Positions 48,894 through 58,513 of a stretch of DNA of 64,000 nt are shown here, piece by piece. Each line of letters opens with the position of its first letter. The first letter of the stretch is position 1. Under the pieces are notes generated by a model. It was given only the letters and a program-made list of their open reading frames with translations. It searched no databases and was not told the DNA's origin. A program made the translations under genes and the position numbers. This DNA is from Roseiarcus sp036513315 (lineage in GTDB: Bacteria; Pseudomonadota; Alphaproteobacteria; Rhizobiales; Beijerinckiaceae): the NCBI GenBank assembly GCA_036513315.1, contig DATBZF010000053.1:1-64000 (forward strand), read 5' to 3'.

Positions 48894-50084
48894 ATGTCCA
48901 ACGCCGATCCCGTCGTCATTGTCGCCGCCGCCCGCACGCCGCTCGGTCGGTTCCTGGGCGAGCTGAGCGGGCTTTCCGCGCCGGGGCTGGGCGCCCATGT
49001 GATCCGCGCCGCGCTCGAGCGCGCCAGGCTCGCGCCCGAGCGCGTCGACGAGGCGTTGATGGGCTGCGTCCTGCCAGCCGGCCAGGGCCAGGCGCCCGCC
49101 CGCCAGGCCGCGAAGGGAGCCGGACTGCCCGACGCCACCGGCGCGACCACGGTCAACAAAGTCTGCGGCTCCGGCATGAAGGCGACCATGCTCGCCCATG
49201 ATCTCATCCTGGCGGGTTCGGCCGAGATCGTCGTCGCCGGCGGCATGGAATCGATGTCGAACGCGCCCTACCTGCTCGCCAAGGCGCGCGGCGGTTACCG
49301 CATGGGTCATGACCGCATCATCGACCATATGATGCTGGACGGCCTTGAGGACGCCTATGAAGGCGGCCGCTCGATGGGCGATTTCGGCGAGGCGACGGCG
49401 CAGGCCTATCAGTTCAGCCGGGCCGAACAGGACGCCTATGCGGTCAAGACGCTAAGCCGCGCCAGACAAGCGATCGAAGACGGCGCCTTCGCCGCCGAAA
49501 TCGCGCCGATCGCGATTGCCGCCAAGGGCGGCGACCGCTCGATCGCCAGCGACGAGAACCCGCTCAAGGTCTCGCCCGACAAAATTCCCTCGCTGAAACC
49601 CGCCTTCCGCCCTGACGGAACGATCACGGCGGCAAGTTCGTCGGCCAATGCCGACGGCGCCGCCGCGCTGATCCTGACCCGGCGCTCGCGGGCCGAACGC
49701 GACGGCCTGCCGATCCTTGCCGAGATCAGGGCGCATGCGACCCATTCGCAGGAGCCGGCCTGGTTCACTACGGCGCCGATCCCGGCGATCCGCAAAGTCC
49801 TCGCCAAGGCCGGCTGGACCATCGGCGACGTCGATCTGTTCGAGATCAACGAGGCTTTTGCAGTCGTCGCCATGGCCGCGCAGCGCGATCTCAGCATTGC
49901 CGAGGATCGGCTCAACATTCATGGCGGCGCCTGCGCGCTCGGCCATCCGATCGGCGCCACCGGCGCGCGCATCATCGTGACGCTGCTGCACGCCCTCCAG
50001 CGCCATGGCTTGACCCGCGGGGTCGCGTCCTTATGCATCGGCGGCGGCGAAGCCACGGCGATCGCAATCGAGCGCGTCCATTAG
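48894..50084 (+). CDS. Acetyl-CoA C-acyltransferase (thiolase)
   Basis: A 396-residue thiolase catalysing reversible condensation or cleavage of acyl-CoAs. The acyl-enzyme Cys is in NKVCGSGMKA (about 90), the second motif NEAFAVVAMA near 324, and the active-site His and Cys are in GGACALGHPIGATGARI (about 351) and SLCIGGGEATA (about 385). Length is typical of biosynthetic acetoacetyl-CoA thiolases (PhaA/AtoB), and beta-ketoadipyl thiolase is an alternative. The ATG at 48894 follows CAGGAG. The TetR gene is divergent. An aldo/keto reductase follows after 154 bp. Confidence 0.93.
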   Translation: MSNADPVVIVAAARTPLGRFLGELSGLSAPGLGAHVIRAALERARLAPERVDEALMGCVLPAGQGQAPARQAAKGAGLPDATGATTVNKVCGSGMKATMLAHDLILAGSAEIVVAGGMESMSNAPYLLAKARGGYRMGHDRIIDHMMLDGLEDAYEGGRSMGDFGEATAQAYQFSRAEQDAYAVKTLSRARQAIEDGAFAAEIAPIAIAAKGGDRSIASDENPLKVSPDKIPSLKPAFRPDGTITAASSSANADGAAALILTRRSRAERDGLPILAEIRAHATHSQEPAWFTTAPIPAIRKVLAKAGWTIGDVDLFEINEAFAVVAMAAQRDLSIAEDRLNIHGGACALGHPIGATGARIIVTLLHALQRHGLTRGVASLCIGGGEATAIAIERVH

Positions 50085-50238
50085 AAGACCGCCGAAAGCG
50101 CGCTGACGCCTCAACAGGCCTCGGGAGCCTCATCGCTCAGGAAATGTTGATTTGTCCGCCCATGCGGGAGCGTTTACGGCAAACCTTCCCGCCGCCGGCG
50201 CCATCCGGCGTCCGCAAAATCAAATCGAGGCCGAAACG

Positions 50239-51237
50239 ATGAGCATTCCGACAACCCGTCTCGGACGAACCGGCCTGAATGTTTCCCGCCTCGCGCTCGG
50301 CACGATGACATTCGGCCTGCAGACCGAAGAAGCCGTGGCGCATCAGATCCTGGCGAAGGCGGCTTCCGCCGGCGTCAACTTTCTTGACACGGCCGACGTC
50401 TATCCCCTTGGCGGCGACCTCGGCACGGTCGGGCGCACCGAGGAAATCCTCGGCCGCTGGCTCAAGGGTCAGCGTCAATCCTACATCCTGGCGACCAAGG
50501 CGGTCGGGCGGATGGGGCCGAATGCCTGGAACCAGGGCGCGTCGCGCAAACATCTTCTCGACGCGATCGACGCCTCGCTGCGCCGCCTGCAGACCGATTA
50601 TGTCGACCTCTATCAATTGCATTCCGACGATGCCGAAACACCGCTGGACGAGACGCTCGAGGCGCTGGACGCGATCGTCAGATCCGGCAAGGCGCGCTAT
50701 GTCGGCGTGTCCAATTTCCTCGCCTACCGCGCGGCGCGGGCGCTCGGCCGTGCCGATGTCAAAGGCTGGGCCCGCATCGTCTCGCTGCAACCGCGCTACA
50801 GCCTGCTGTTTCGCGAAATCGAGCGCGAACTGCTGCCCCTCGCGCTCGAGGAGGGGCTGGGCGTGATCCCGTATAACCCACTGGCGGGCGGTCTGCTGAC
50901 CGGCAAGCACAAACCCGGCTCGGCGCCGACGCCGGGCACGCGCTTCACTCTTGGCACGACCGCCCAGCGCTATCAGGAGCGCTACTGGAACGAGCGCGAC
51001 TTTTCGACGGTGCAGCGCCTGCAAGGCCTCGCCGCCGAAGCGGGGGTTTCGCTGACCACGCTCTCGGTCGCCTGGACGCTCGCCAATCCCGCCATCACCG
51101 CGCCGCTGCTCGGCGCGAGCCGCCCCGAACAACTCGACGAGACGCTCGCGGCGGCGACCTACCGGCTCGATCCGGCTCTCAAGCAGAAGCTCGACGAACT
51201 CACCGCCGAATATCGCCGCGGCGACGCGCCGCGGTAA
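50239..51237 (+). CDS. Aldo/keto reductase
   Basis: A 332-residue NADPH-dependent aldo/keto reductase of the AKR12/Tas-like type. Catalytic Asp and Tyr are in FLDTADVYPLG (about 51-56), the Lys in ILATKAVGRMG near 87, and the His in DLYQLHSDDAETPL near 133. NADP binding is completed by the C-terminal LLGASRPEQLDETL segment. MTFGLQTEE near 25 is the conserved lid of this branch. The ATG at 50239 was chosen; an upstream frame to 50152 lacks family residues. Monocistronic between the thiolase and convergent meaB. The substrate cannot be named. Confidence 0.9.
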   Translation: MSIPTTRLGRTGLNVSRLALGTMTFGLQTEEAVAHQILAKAASAGVNFLDTADVYPLGGDLGTVGRTEEILGRWLKGQRQSYILATKAVGRMGPNAWNQGASRKHLLDAIDASLRRLQTDYVDLYQLHSDDAETPLDETLEALDAIVRSGKARYVGVSNFLAYRAARALGRADVKGWARIVSLQPRYSLLFREIERELLPLALEEGLGVIPYNPLAGGLLTGKHKPGSAPTPGTRFTLGTTAQRYQERYWNERDFSTVQRLQGLAAEAGVSLTTLSVAWTLANPAITAPLLGASRPEQLDETLAAATYRLDPALKQKLDELTAEYRRGDAPR

Positions 51238-51265
51238 TGGCGAAGCGCGCTTTCTGAGGTAAGGC

Positions 51266-52252
51266 TCAGGCCGTCTTCGCCAGCGCGAGGATCTGTTTGA
51301 CCGCCGCTTCGGGGGCGAGCGCGCCCTGCCCTACTTCGCGTTCGATCTCGGCGAGCTCAGCTCTGACCGCGTCATTGTCGAGCACCTGGAGCATGAGGCG
51401 CTCTTCAAGCAAGGCCCACATCCATTTGATTTGTTGACGCGCCCGCTTGCGCACCAGTTCGCCGCTGGCGCTGAGCACAGCGCGATGGCGCTCGATCTCT
51501 CCCCACATTTCAACGAGGCCTTGATTGCCGAGGCCGGAGACCAGCATCACCGGCGGCGTCCAGTCCGGCGACGCCGGCGCCAGAATGCGCAAGGCGCCGC
51601 CATATTCGGCGGCGGCCTGGCGCGCGCGCGCCGGATCGACATCCGCCTTGTTGACCGCCACCATATCGGCCTGCTCGATGATGCCTTTCTTGATGCCCTG
51701 CAATTCGTCGCCCGCGCCTGGCAGCGTCAACACCAGGAAGAAATCGGTCATGTCGGCGACGGCGGTCTCGGACTGGCCGACTCCGACGGTTTCGATCAGC
51801 AGGACGTCGAATCCCGCCACCTCGCAAAGCACCATCGCCTCGCGTGTGCGCGCCGCCACCCCGTCCAATGTCCCGGCCGCAGGCGAAGGGCGGATGTAGG
51901 CGTTCGGATCGACCGCCAGCCGCGCCATCCGGGTCTTGTCGCCGAGGATCGAGCCGCCCGAACTTTTCGATGACGGATCGACCGCCAGAACGGCGATCCG
52001 GTGACCCCCAGCCGTCAGATTGGAGCCCAAAGCGTCGATCAGCGTCGACTTGCCGACGCCGGGTACGCCAGTGATCCCGATGCGCATCGCCGCGCCGGCG
52101 CCGGGCGCAAGCATCTGGATCAACGCCTGCGCCAGCAGCCGATGGTCGCTTCGGCGGCTTTCGACCAGGGTTATTGCGCGCGCGAGCGTCGCACGGTCGC
52201 CGGAGCGAAGCTTTTGCGCCATTTCTGCAACGAGAGAGTCGCTGACGGTCAT
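51266..52252 (-). CDS. meaB: Methylmalonyl-CoA mutase-associated GTPase MeaB
   Basis: A 328-residue G3E-family GTPase that protects and reloads adenosylcobalamin-dependent methylmalonyl-CoA mutase. The P-loop GITGVPGVGKSTLID is at about 58-72. The AVDPSSKSSGGSILGDKTRM switch, TVGVGQSE near 155 and NKADVDPARAR near 205 are all characteristic of MeaB/ArgK. C-terminal dimerisation helices are present. No mutase gene lies in the window. In rhizobia and methylotrophs meaB can be encoded apart from the mutase. It is convergent with the aldo/keto reductase. Confidence 0.95.
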   Translation of the reverse strand: MTVSDSLVAEMAQKLRSGDRATLARAITLVESRRSDHRLLAQALIQMLAPGAGAAMRIGITGVPGVGKSTLIDALGSNLTAGGHRIAVLAVDPSSKSSGGSILGDKTRMARLAVDPNAYIRPSPAAGTLDGVAARTREAMVLCEVAGFDVLLIETVGVGQSETAVADMTDFFLVLTLPGAGDELQGIKKGIIEQADMVAVNKADVDPARARQAAAEYGGALRILAPASPDWTPPVMLVSGLGNQGLVEMWGEIERHRAVLSASGELVRKRARQQIKWMWALLEERLMLQVLDNDAVRAELAEIEREVGQGALAPEAAVKQILALAKTA

Positions 52253-52453
52253 CGACGAACTTTATCACCGCGCCTTGTCCTGGCGACCACGCGACCGGCG
52301 CGGATGCCGCGATCTTTTGGGGCGGGTTCTGGGGCGGCCCGTCCTATTCTCGCCATATCAATGGCCGAATAACCAGCCCGATTCCACCCGCCAGGCGCCT
52401 CTCCGGCCGAGCGAAAGCCTGCGCTTGGCCCTCGGCGCCGGCCCACAGCGGTC

Positions 52454-53728
52454 ATGCTTGACAAGGATAATGACGCGATGATCGCGGCTGCGCAGCGTTT
52501 CGCACAAGGGCTCAAACGGGCGCAAGCTCCGTTGGCCGCGCTCGCCCTTTGCGCGCTTTTGACCGCCTGCGCTGATACCGATGTCGAGGGCGCCGCCAAT
52601 TATGTCGGTTCGATGGGCGGCATGCTGGCCCATTCGCCGCCCGCCCGGCCTAGCGTCGTGCAGATTTTCATCGCCTCGACGCGCAAGGGCGAAAGCGGCG
52701 CCGCCGCCCAGCAGGTCTCGACCGAGGGCACCCGCTATGCCCTGACGACGCTGACCTTCCCGCCCGGCCACAAGGCCGGCGAGATCGAACGGCCGATGTG
52801 GGGTTCCGGCAATGCCGCCAGTCATGTCGTTGTCGCCGGCCGGCGCGAACTCGACGCCGACGAATTTCGCGGCGAGCTCGCCTCGCACATTTCTGGCCGC
52901 ATCGGGGTGAACCGGGACATTCTGGTTTTCGTGCATGGTTTCAACACCTCTTTCGAGGAGGCGCGCTGGCGCGCCGGGCAGATCGCCGCCGACAGCCGTT
53001 TTGGCGGCGTGCCGATCCTGTTCACCTGGCCGACGCGCGGCGGATTGCTGAGCTACGCCTCGGACAAGGACAGCGCGACCGCTTCGCGCGACGCATTTGA
53101 GGAATTGCTGCAAAACCTCGCCAAGACGCCCGGGCTCGGGCGAATCCATATCCTCGCCCATTCGATGGGCTGCTGGCTGACGATGGAGGCGTTGCGGGAA
53201 ATCGCCATTTCGGGAAATCGCGACCTTGGCGGCCATCTCGGCGAGATCATGCTGGCGGCGCCGGACATCGACATGGATGTTTTCGCCGGACAGATGGCGC
53301 GCATCGCGCCCGCCGACGTCACCGTATTCGCCACCGCCAACGATCGCGCGCTTTCGCTTTCAAGCTGGATCGCCGACGCCCGCCCGCGCGTCGGCGCCAT
53401 CGATCCGGCCAAACCCAGGGACAGGGCTGCGCTCGAGAAACTCGGCGCCAAAGTCTACGACCTCTCCTCGTTCTCCGACGGCTTCGTCAGCGTCAGTCAC
53501 GGCCTCTATGCCGATACGCCGGATGTGATCCACGCCATCGGCGCCCAATTGGCTTCGCCCCGGGCGCAGGAAGTCAATACGGTTTCGGTAATCGACGCGA
53601 CCGGAAACGACGGCGCGGCGAATCCGCCAACGGCTGTCGCGGCGACGCCGGCGGCGGCTTCGCCGACTTCGCCCGCCGCCGCCTCCCCAGTTGTCACCGC
53701 GACGCCGCTGGCGCCGCCGGCGCAATAG
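52454..53728 (+). CDS. Alpha/beta-hydrolase lipoprotein (DUF900 family)
   Basis: A 424-residue lipoprotein: signal with lipobox ALLTACAD (Cys near 39). A DUF900-type alpha/beta hydrolase domain covers about 65-350, with ILVFVHGFNTSFEEARWRAG (oxyanion loop), PILFTWPTRG and the nucleophile elbow ILAHSMGCW. The C-terminal tail (about 360-424) is Ala/Pro/Thr-rich and disordered. Relatives are common in Rhizobiales near peptidoglycan or stress genes, but their substrate is unknown. The start at 52454 gives a 30-residue basic lead; an ATG at 52478 is an alternative. Monocistronic, followed by an AT-rich interval. Confidence 0.88.
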   Translation: MLDKDNDAMIAAAQRFAQGLKRAQAPLAALALCALLTACADTDVEGAANYVGSMGGMLAHSPPARPSVVQIFIASTRKGESGAAAQQVSTEGTRYALTTLTFPPGHKAGEIERPMWGSGNAASHVVVAGRRELDADEFRGELASHISGRIGVNRDILVFVHGFNTSFEEARWRAGQIAADSRFGGVPILFTWPTRGGLLSYASDKDSATASRDAFEELLQNLAKTPGLGRIHILAHSMGCWLTMEALREIAISGNRDLGGHLGEIMLAAPDIDMDVFAGQMARIAPADVTVFATANDRALSLSSWIADARPRVGAIDPAKPRDRAALEKLGAKVYDLSSFSDGFVSVSHGLYADTPDVIHAIGAQLASPRAQEVNTVSVIDATGNDGAANPPTAVAATPAAASPTSPAAASPVVTATPLAPPAQ

Positions 53729-53816
53729 ACAAACACAAACAATATTTTAATATGTTTTGCTCGACTGTTTTATCATCGACTGAAAGCGATAGATGAGGCA
53801 AAAGCCAGGCGGCCCT

Positions 53817-55082
53817 TCATCCCGAAACACGTGACGGCGCCCTTGCGCTTTCCAGCGCCGCGACCGCCTGATCGGCGGCGGCAAGCCCCGTCAGATATGC
53901 CCCATGCGCGGTCGAATAGTCATGGATCGAGCAAGCCTCGCCGGCGAAGAACATCCTGCCGTCGACGGCGCTCGCAAGAATGGCGCGCTCGTCGGCCCTG
54001 CCCGGCAAGGCGTAGGAATAAGAGCCGCGCGCGAGGGGATCGCTCGCCCAGCAATGGAGCCCGAGCGGCTTCACGCGGGCGGCGAAGTCGGCGCCGAACA
54101 GGCCCACAAGCTCGCCCACGGCGAAGTCAAAAAACGCCGCCTTGCCGCCTTTTTCGAGCTCGGCGGCGAGGGCGCCGCCGAAATAGGCTTCGATCACTGG
54201 CCTGCCGAATGGCCGGAACTGATAGGCGGCCGTGGCGGTGCGCCCGCCGTCGCCGAATGCACGACTCTCCTTCTCGAATTCCTCCGCGTTGGCGAGGGAA
54301 AGGAACAGTTTGTCGGCAAGCCCGAGCGGCAGGCCCGCCGCGGCGGCGGTTTTCTCCGGCAGCGCCGGCAGGAACAGATCCTCCTGTCCGGCGATCAGAT
54401 TGCTCGGCAGGGTGACGATGACCGCCCGCGCCATAATCGCGCCCTGGCTCGTCTCCACGCGTAGTTGCTTGGCCCGGCGATCGATGCACGCCACTTTGCA
54501 ATCGAACGCGACCGCCAGATCGGCGCCATGGGCGGCGATCGCGCCGCCATAGCCCTCAGCGATGCGCCAGTTCACGCCGTCGTCTTCAAAGCGGGCGAGA
54601 TCGCGCGCCGACACGCGATCGAGCTCAGCGCCGCTATAATAGGTGCTGACGGCGTCGAGAAGATTGTTCCATCGATTTCCAGGTTCGAGGAAGGCCGCGG
54701 CCGGCCGATCCTGCTCATCCTCGGCGAGCGCGTCGGCCGCATGGCGAAAACGCTGCAACGCCTGCTGGAAACCTGGCCCGTCGAAGGGCGGCAGACCAAT
54801 CTGGACCCAGGGGCGCATCCACGGCGGCGGCGTTTTGTCGACCGTGCGGCCCTGCGCCGCCGCGATCGGCGCCCAGGGATTGCGCTCGGCCGAGTGAAGC
54901 CAGCCGCAGCCGAGATCCATTGGGAAGCCGGCGTCGGAAACGACCGTCCAGGCGCGCCCGCCAAGCCGCCCCCGCGCCTCGAGGATCAGGGCGTCAACGC
55001 CGGCCGCGCGCAGGCGGCGCGCGGCGCCGATCCCCGCGGCGCCGCCGCCGACGACCAGTACCGCGACTTCGCTCTTCGACAT
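53817..55082 (-). CDS. Flavin-containing amine oxidase family protein
   Basis: A 421-residue FAD-dependent amine oxidase-like protein. The FAD loop VLVVGGGAAGIGAARRL is at 8-24, ILEARGRLGGRAWTV gives the second FAD contact, and the C-terminal FAD-binding segment FFAGEACSIHDYSTAHGAYLTG is near 390. Mid-protein VTLPSNLIAG and LADKLFLSLAN match monoamine-oxidase-like proteins. It probably oxidises a primary or secondary amine or acts as a desaturase; the family has many substrates. It is convergent with the DUF900 lipoprotein gene and begins 235 bp after the small hypothetical gene. Confidence 0.9.
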   Translation of the reverse strand: MSKSEVAVLVVGGGAAGIGAARRLRAAGVDALILEARGRLGGRAWTVVSDAGFPMDLGCGWLHSAERNPWAPIAAAQGRTVDKTPPPWMRPWVQIGLPPFDGPGFQQALQRFRHAADALAEDEQDRPAAAFLEPGNRWNNLLDAVSTYYSGAELDRVSARDLARFEDDGVNWRIAEGYGGAIAAHGADLAVAFDCKVACIDRRAKQLRVETSQGAIMARAVIVTLPSNLIAGQEDLFLPALPEKTAAAAGLPLGLADKLFLSLANAEEFEKESRAFGDGGRTATAAYQFRPFGRPVIEAYFGGALAAELEKGGKAAFFDFAVGELVGLFGADFAARVKPLGLHCWASDPLARGSYSYALPGRADERAILASAVDGRMFFAGEACSIHDYSTAHGAYLTGLAAADQAVAALESARAPSRVSG

Positions 55083-55317
55083 TCCCTGGATTTCCTCAAT
55101 CGTCCAGAAGCGAAAATCGCATTTCCAGGCGGGATTGGCCAGCCGCGCCGGCGATAACCTTCACGTGGACGACAGACCGACCGCCCTGAAGCAAGCCTGT
55201 TGCAACTTCGCGGTCAGAAGATCACCGCAAGGGGCTGAGAGTCGGCGCGGAAAGTCAGGAATTTGCAGCGTGTGGATTGTCTTCGTCTCCAGTGTCCAGA
55301 TTATCCAACTTTCCGCA

Positions 55318-55650
55318 TCAGAATTTCCGCCTGACCTGCTTCAGGACATCCTCCATCTCATTGATGATCTTGGAACCCTGCAACGTCCCGCCTGTCTTGT
55401 CTTCCGGATCGGCCTCGAACAGCGCCCACATCCTTTCGGACATGCGCGCCAATTCAGCGTAACGCTCCTCTCCAAGGATCCGCCGATTATGGTTGAGTCC
55501 CTCGTGTAGTTCTCGAAATACATAGTCGAGATTCCGATAAGGGAAATATCCGGTCCTATCAATGAATGTCGGCGCCGACAAAAGCATAGAACTCGTCAGC
55601 TCCGGGAGTTCTTGAATATTTTTCGCAATGTGTGTCTTCACTGAATTCAT
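55318..55650 (-). CDS. Hypothetical protein (110 aa)
   Basis: A 110-residue acidic-to-neutral helical protein with no signal or membrane segment. Distinct stretches are DRTGYFPYRNLDYVFRELHE, NHNRRILGEERYAELARMSE and INEMEDVLKQVRRKF. I do not recognise the family. It starts 9 bp after the stop of a 56-residue ORF on the same strand, so the two probably share a transcript. Its codon use is less GC-biased than that of its neighbours, consistent with transfer. The 235 bp between it and the amine oxidase hold no gene. Confidence 0.6.
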   Translation of the reverse strand: MNSVKTHIAKNIQELPELTSSMLLSAPTFIDRTGYFPYRNLDYVFRELHEGLNHNRRILGEERYAELARMSERMWALFEADPEDKTGGTLQGSKIINEMEDVLKQVRRKF

Positions 55651-55659
55651 AAATCACCT

Positions 55660-55830
55660 TCACCAAAGACATTCCTTGGGCGATCGCGTCTCGTAACCTC
55701 GATGGCCGGCCGCGTGCACGCCGATACGGACGAGATCTGCCGGCCCCAGCGCGACGCCAGCCTTGTCACAGGCCAGTCCACCCCCGCCGCGCGGAGAAAG
55801 TCGATAGATCGTAGCCAACGGAAAGTTCAT
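55660..55830 (-). CDS. Small hypothetical protein (56 aa)
   Basis: From ATG 55830, a 56-residue frame reads MNFPLATIYRLSPRGGGGLA and ends GYETRSPKECLW. It has one pair of Cys, a Gly-rich loop and no signal. It precedes the 110-residue gene by 9 bp. Such short ORFs are often spurious, and only the tight spacing and the plausible composition support it. It could be a leader peptide or a partner protein. Confidence 0.4.
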   Translation of the reverse strand: MNFPLATIYRLSPRGGGGLACDKAGVALGPADLVRIGVHAAGHRGYETRSPKECLW

Positions 55831-56002
55831 GACAGGGTGTCCCCGCAACTATGTTCATGTTTCGTTCCGATGTCAAGAATTTCCGCATCCACACGAGTTC
55901 GGCGCCGGACAATCAGAAGCGGCGGAAATCGCGAGTAGGCCCGCCTTCCACGACCAAAACGCGACGGCGATTTGGAATAGCCGCCCCGCGTCGCAAGCCA
56001 GC

Positions 56003-58513
56003 CTACCCCACCGGGCATGGCGTCACCCCCCAAATCTCGCCTGCATATTGCCGGATCGTCCGATCGCTGGAGAACTTCCCCGATCCCGCAATATTGTGAA
56101 TGGCCATGCGCGCCCACTCGCCCTGATTGCGATAAGTTTCACAAAGCTTTTCGTCGGCGAGAAGATAGGACTTCAAATCGGCGAGGTGCATGAAACGGTC
56201 GCCGTTGGTCAGCAGCGCAGCGCGTAGCGGTTCGAAGATGCCCGGCTGGTCGTGGCTGAAATGATCGGAAAAGATCAAGTCGAGCGCCGCGCGGGTCTCC
56301 GGATCATGGTCATAGTGCCAATGGGGATTGTACCACGAGCGGCTGGCGGCGACCTCCTCGACGGTCAGGCCGAACAGGAAAAAATTCTCCTCGCCGCCCT
56401 CCTCCACCATCTCGATCGTGGCGCCGTCGCGCGTGCCCAACGTCAGCGCGCCGTTCATCATGAACTTCATATTGCTGGTGCCGCTCGCCTCGAATCCGGC
56501 GGTCGAAATCTGGTTGGAGACATCGGCGGCGGGAATGATGCGCTCGGCAAGCGTTACATTGTATTCGGGGAGAAACACCACTTTGAGCTTATCGCGAACT
56601 GCGGGGTCGGCGTCGAGCGTGCGCGCCAGATTGTTGATGAATTTGATGATGACTTTGGCCAGTTCATAGGCCGGGGCGGCCTTGCCCGCGAAAAAGAAAG
56701 TCCGCGGCGGCATGGGTAGAGCAGGATTTGCCCGCAGGCGCTGATAGAGAACGACGATTCTGAGCGCATTGAGGAGTTGGCGCTTGTATTCGTGAATGCG
56801 TTTGACCTGGCAATCGAAGATCGTGTCAGGGTCGATGGTCGCTCCCAACTCCGTCTTGACCCAACCGGCGAAGCGAACCTTGGCCTCCCGCTTGGCTTTC
56901 AAAACGTCCGACCGAAACGCGGCGTCGTCGGCGAGCGGGCGAAGCTTCTGCAATTGATCGAGATCTTTGACCCAGGAATCGCCGATCTCGGCGGAAATCG
57001 CCTGTGCGAGCGAGGGGTTCGCCAGGCGAAGCCACCGTCTCGGCGTGACGCCGTTCGTCTTGTTATTGAACCGTTCAGGGAAGACCTCCGCGAGGTCCCG
57101 CACGGTCGTCTTGCGCAGCAAATCGGAATGGATGGCGGCGACGCCATTGGTGCTGTGCGAGCCGACGATCGCCACATTCGCCATGCGAACCTGCTTCGTC
57201 TGTCCTTCCTCCACCAGGCTGACGCGCGCCATGCGCCCGGCGTCTCCGGGGAAGCGCGCGGATACATCCTGCAACAGGCGACGATTGATCTCGTAGATGA
57301 TTTCAAGGTGACGGGGAATCAGCAGCTCCATCCATGGGACAGGCCAGCGCTCCAGCGCCTCGGGCAGAAGGGTGTGGTTGGTGTAAGCGAGCGTCCTGCG
57401 CGCGACGTCAAACGCCTCGTCCCAGCTAAGATGCGCCTCGTCGAGCAGAATGCGCATGAGCTCCGGCACGGCCAGGGTCGGATGCGTATCATTGAGTTGG
57501 ATCGCCGCCTTGTCGGGCAGCGTCGACCAATCCTTGTTCGTCTCGCGAAACCGGCGGACCGCGTCGCCCACCGAACAAGCGACAAGAAAATATTCCTGTA
57601 TCAGGCGCAACTCGCGCCCTTGCAACGTATGGTCGTCCGGATAGAGAACGCGCGTCAGCGATTCCGCATTAAGCGCTTCGGCGATCGAAGCCACAAAATC
57701 GCCGCCGCTGAACTGCTGGAAGTCGAAACCATGCGCGGCCGTCGCGCCCCAAAGGCGGAGCGTGTTGACTGTCTTGCCGCCGTAGCCGACCACTGGCCGG
57801 TCATAGGGCACGCCGATCAACGACGAGGGTTGATTGGGAACCAGGCGCAGCGTCCCTCCGCGCAGATCAAACGAACAGCCGAACTTCACTTCGATCTTTT
57901 CGAGCGGACGCACGACTTCCCATGGATCGGGATGACTGAGCCAATTGTCCGACCGCTCGGCTTGCCATCCATCCTGAATTGTCTGCCGGAAGATTCCATG
58001 TTCGTAGCGCAGGCCGTAGCCCATTGCCGGGAGTTGCAAGGTCGCCATCGAATCGAGGAAACAGGCGGCCAGACGGCCGAGCCCGCCATTGCCCAGCCCC
58101 GCGTCGGGCTCCTCCTCGAGTATCTCCATCCACTGGCGGCCGTGTTCGTCAAAGGCTTGACTGACCACCGGATCGAGCATGAGGTTCATGACGTTGTTGG
58201 CGAGCGACCGGCCGATGAGGAACTCGATCGAGAGATAATAGACGCGCTTGGGATTTTCGCGCGCGTAGGCCTCATCGGTCTTGAGCCACCGATCGGAAAG
58301 AATATCTCTGATCGCCCGGGAGGCCGCTTCATAGCGCTCTCGCGCGTCCGAGGATCCAAGCTCGACGACATTGTCGAATTTCAAATGCCGCTCGTAGAGC
58401 GCGTTCGGCGATCCGGCAAAGGCCGTCGATTCAACGCCATATTGCTGCAAGGTCGTCTCGGCGCTGACCAAATCCCGCACTGTCGCCTCGTGATTTTCGT
58501 GAATGTTGTCCAT
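56003..58513 (-). CDS. glgP: Glycogen/starch/alpha-glucan phosphorylase
   Basis: An 836-residue phosphorylase releasing glucose-1-phosphate from alpha-1,4-glucans. The fold is normal in length. The pyridoxal-phosphate-binding Lys is in EASGTSNMKFMMNGALTLGT (about 680). The nucleotide/substrate regions GLGNGGLGRLAACFLDSMAT (about 142), IQLNDTHPTLAVPELMR and NGVTPRRWL are conserved. The start at 58513 (MDNIHENHEATVRDL) is followed by a family-specific extension. No glycogen-synthesis genes are nearby, so it lies outside a glg cluster. A CGTCACG-T-CGTGACG palindrome lies about 65 bp upstream. Confidence 0.96.
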   Translation of the reverse strand: MDNIHENHEATVRDLVSAETTLQQYGVESTAFAGSPNALYERHLKFDNVVELGSSDARERYEAASRAIRDILSDRWLKTDEAYARENPKRVYYLSIEFLIGRSLANNVMNLMLDPVVSQAFDEHGRQWMEILEEEPDAGLGNGGLGRLAACFLDSMATLQLPAMGYGLRYEHGIFRQTIQDGWQAERSDNWLSHPDPWEVVRPLEKIEVKFGCSFDLRGGTLRLVPNQPSSLIGVPYDRPVVGYGGKTVNTLRLWGATAAHGFDFQQFSGGDFVASIAEALNAESLTRVLYPDDHTLQGRELRLIQEYFLVACSVGDAVRRFRETNKDWSTLPDKAAIQLNDTHPTLAVPELMRILLDEAHLSWDEAFDVARRTLAYTNHTLLPEALERWPVPWMELLIPRHLEIIYEINRRLLQDVSARFPGDAGRMARVSLVEEGQTKQVRMANVAIVGSHSTNGVAAIHSDLLRKTTVRDLAEVFPERFNNKTNGVTPRRWLRLANPSLAQAISAEIGDSWVKDLDQLQKLRPLADDAAFRSDVLKAKREAKVRFAGWVKTELGATIDPDTIFDCQVKRIHEYKRQLLNALRIVVLYQRLRANPALPMPPRTFFFAGKAAPAYELAKVIIKFINNLARTLDADPAVRDKLKVVFLPEYNVTLAERIIPAADVSNQISTAGFEASGTSNMKFMMNGALTLGTRDGATIEMVEEGGEENFFLFGLTVEEVAASRSWYNPHWHYDHDPETRAALDLIFSDHFSHDQPGIFEPLRAALLTNGDRFMHLADLKSYLLADEKLCETYRNQGEWARMAIHNIAGSGKFSSDRTIRQYAGEIWGVTPCPVG

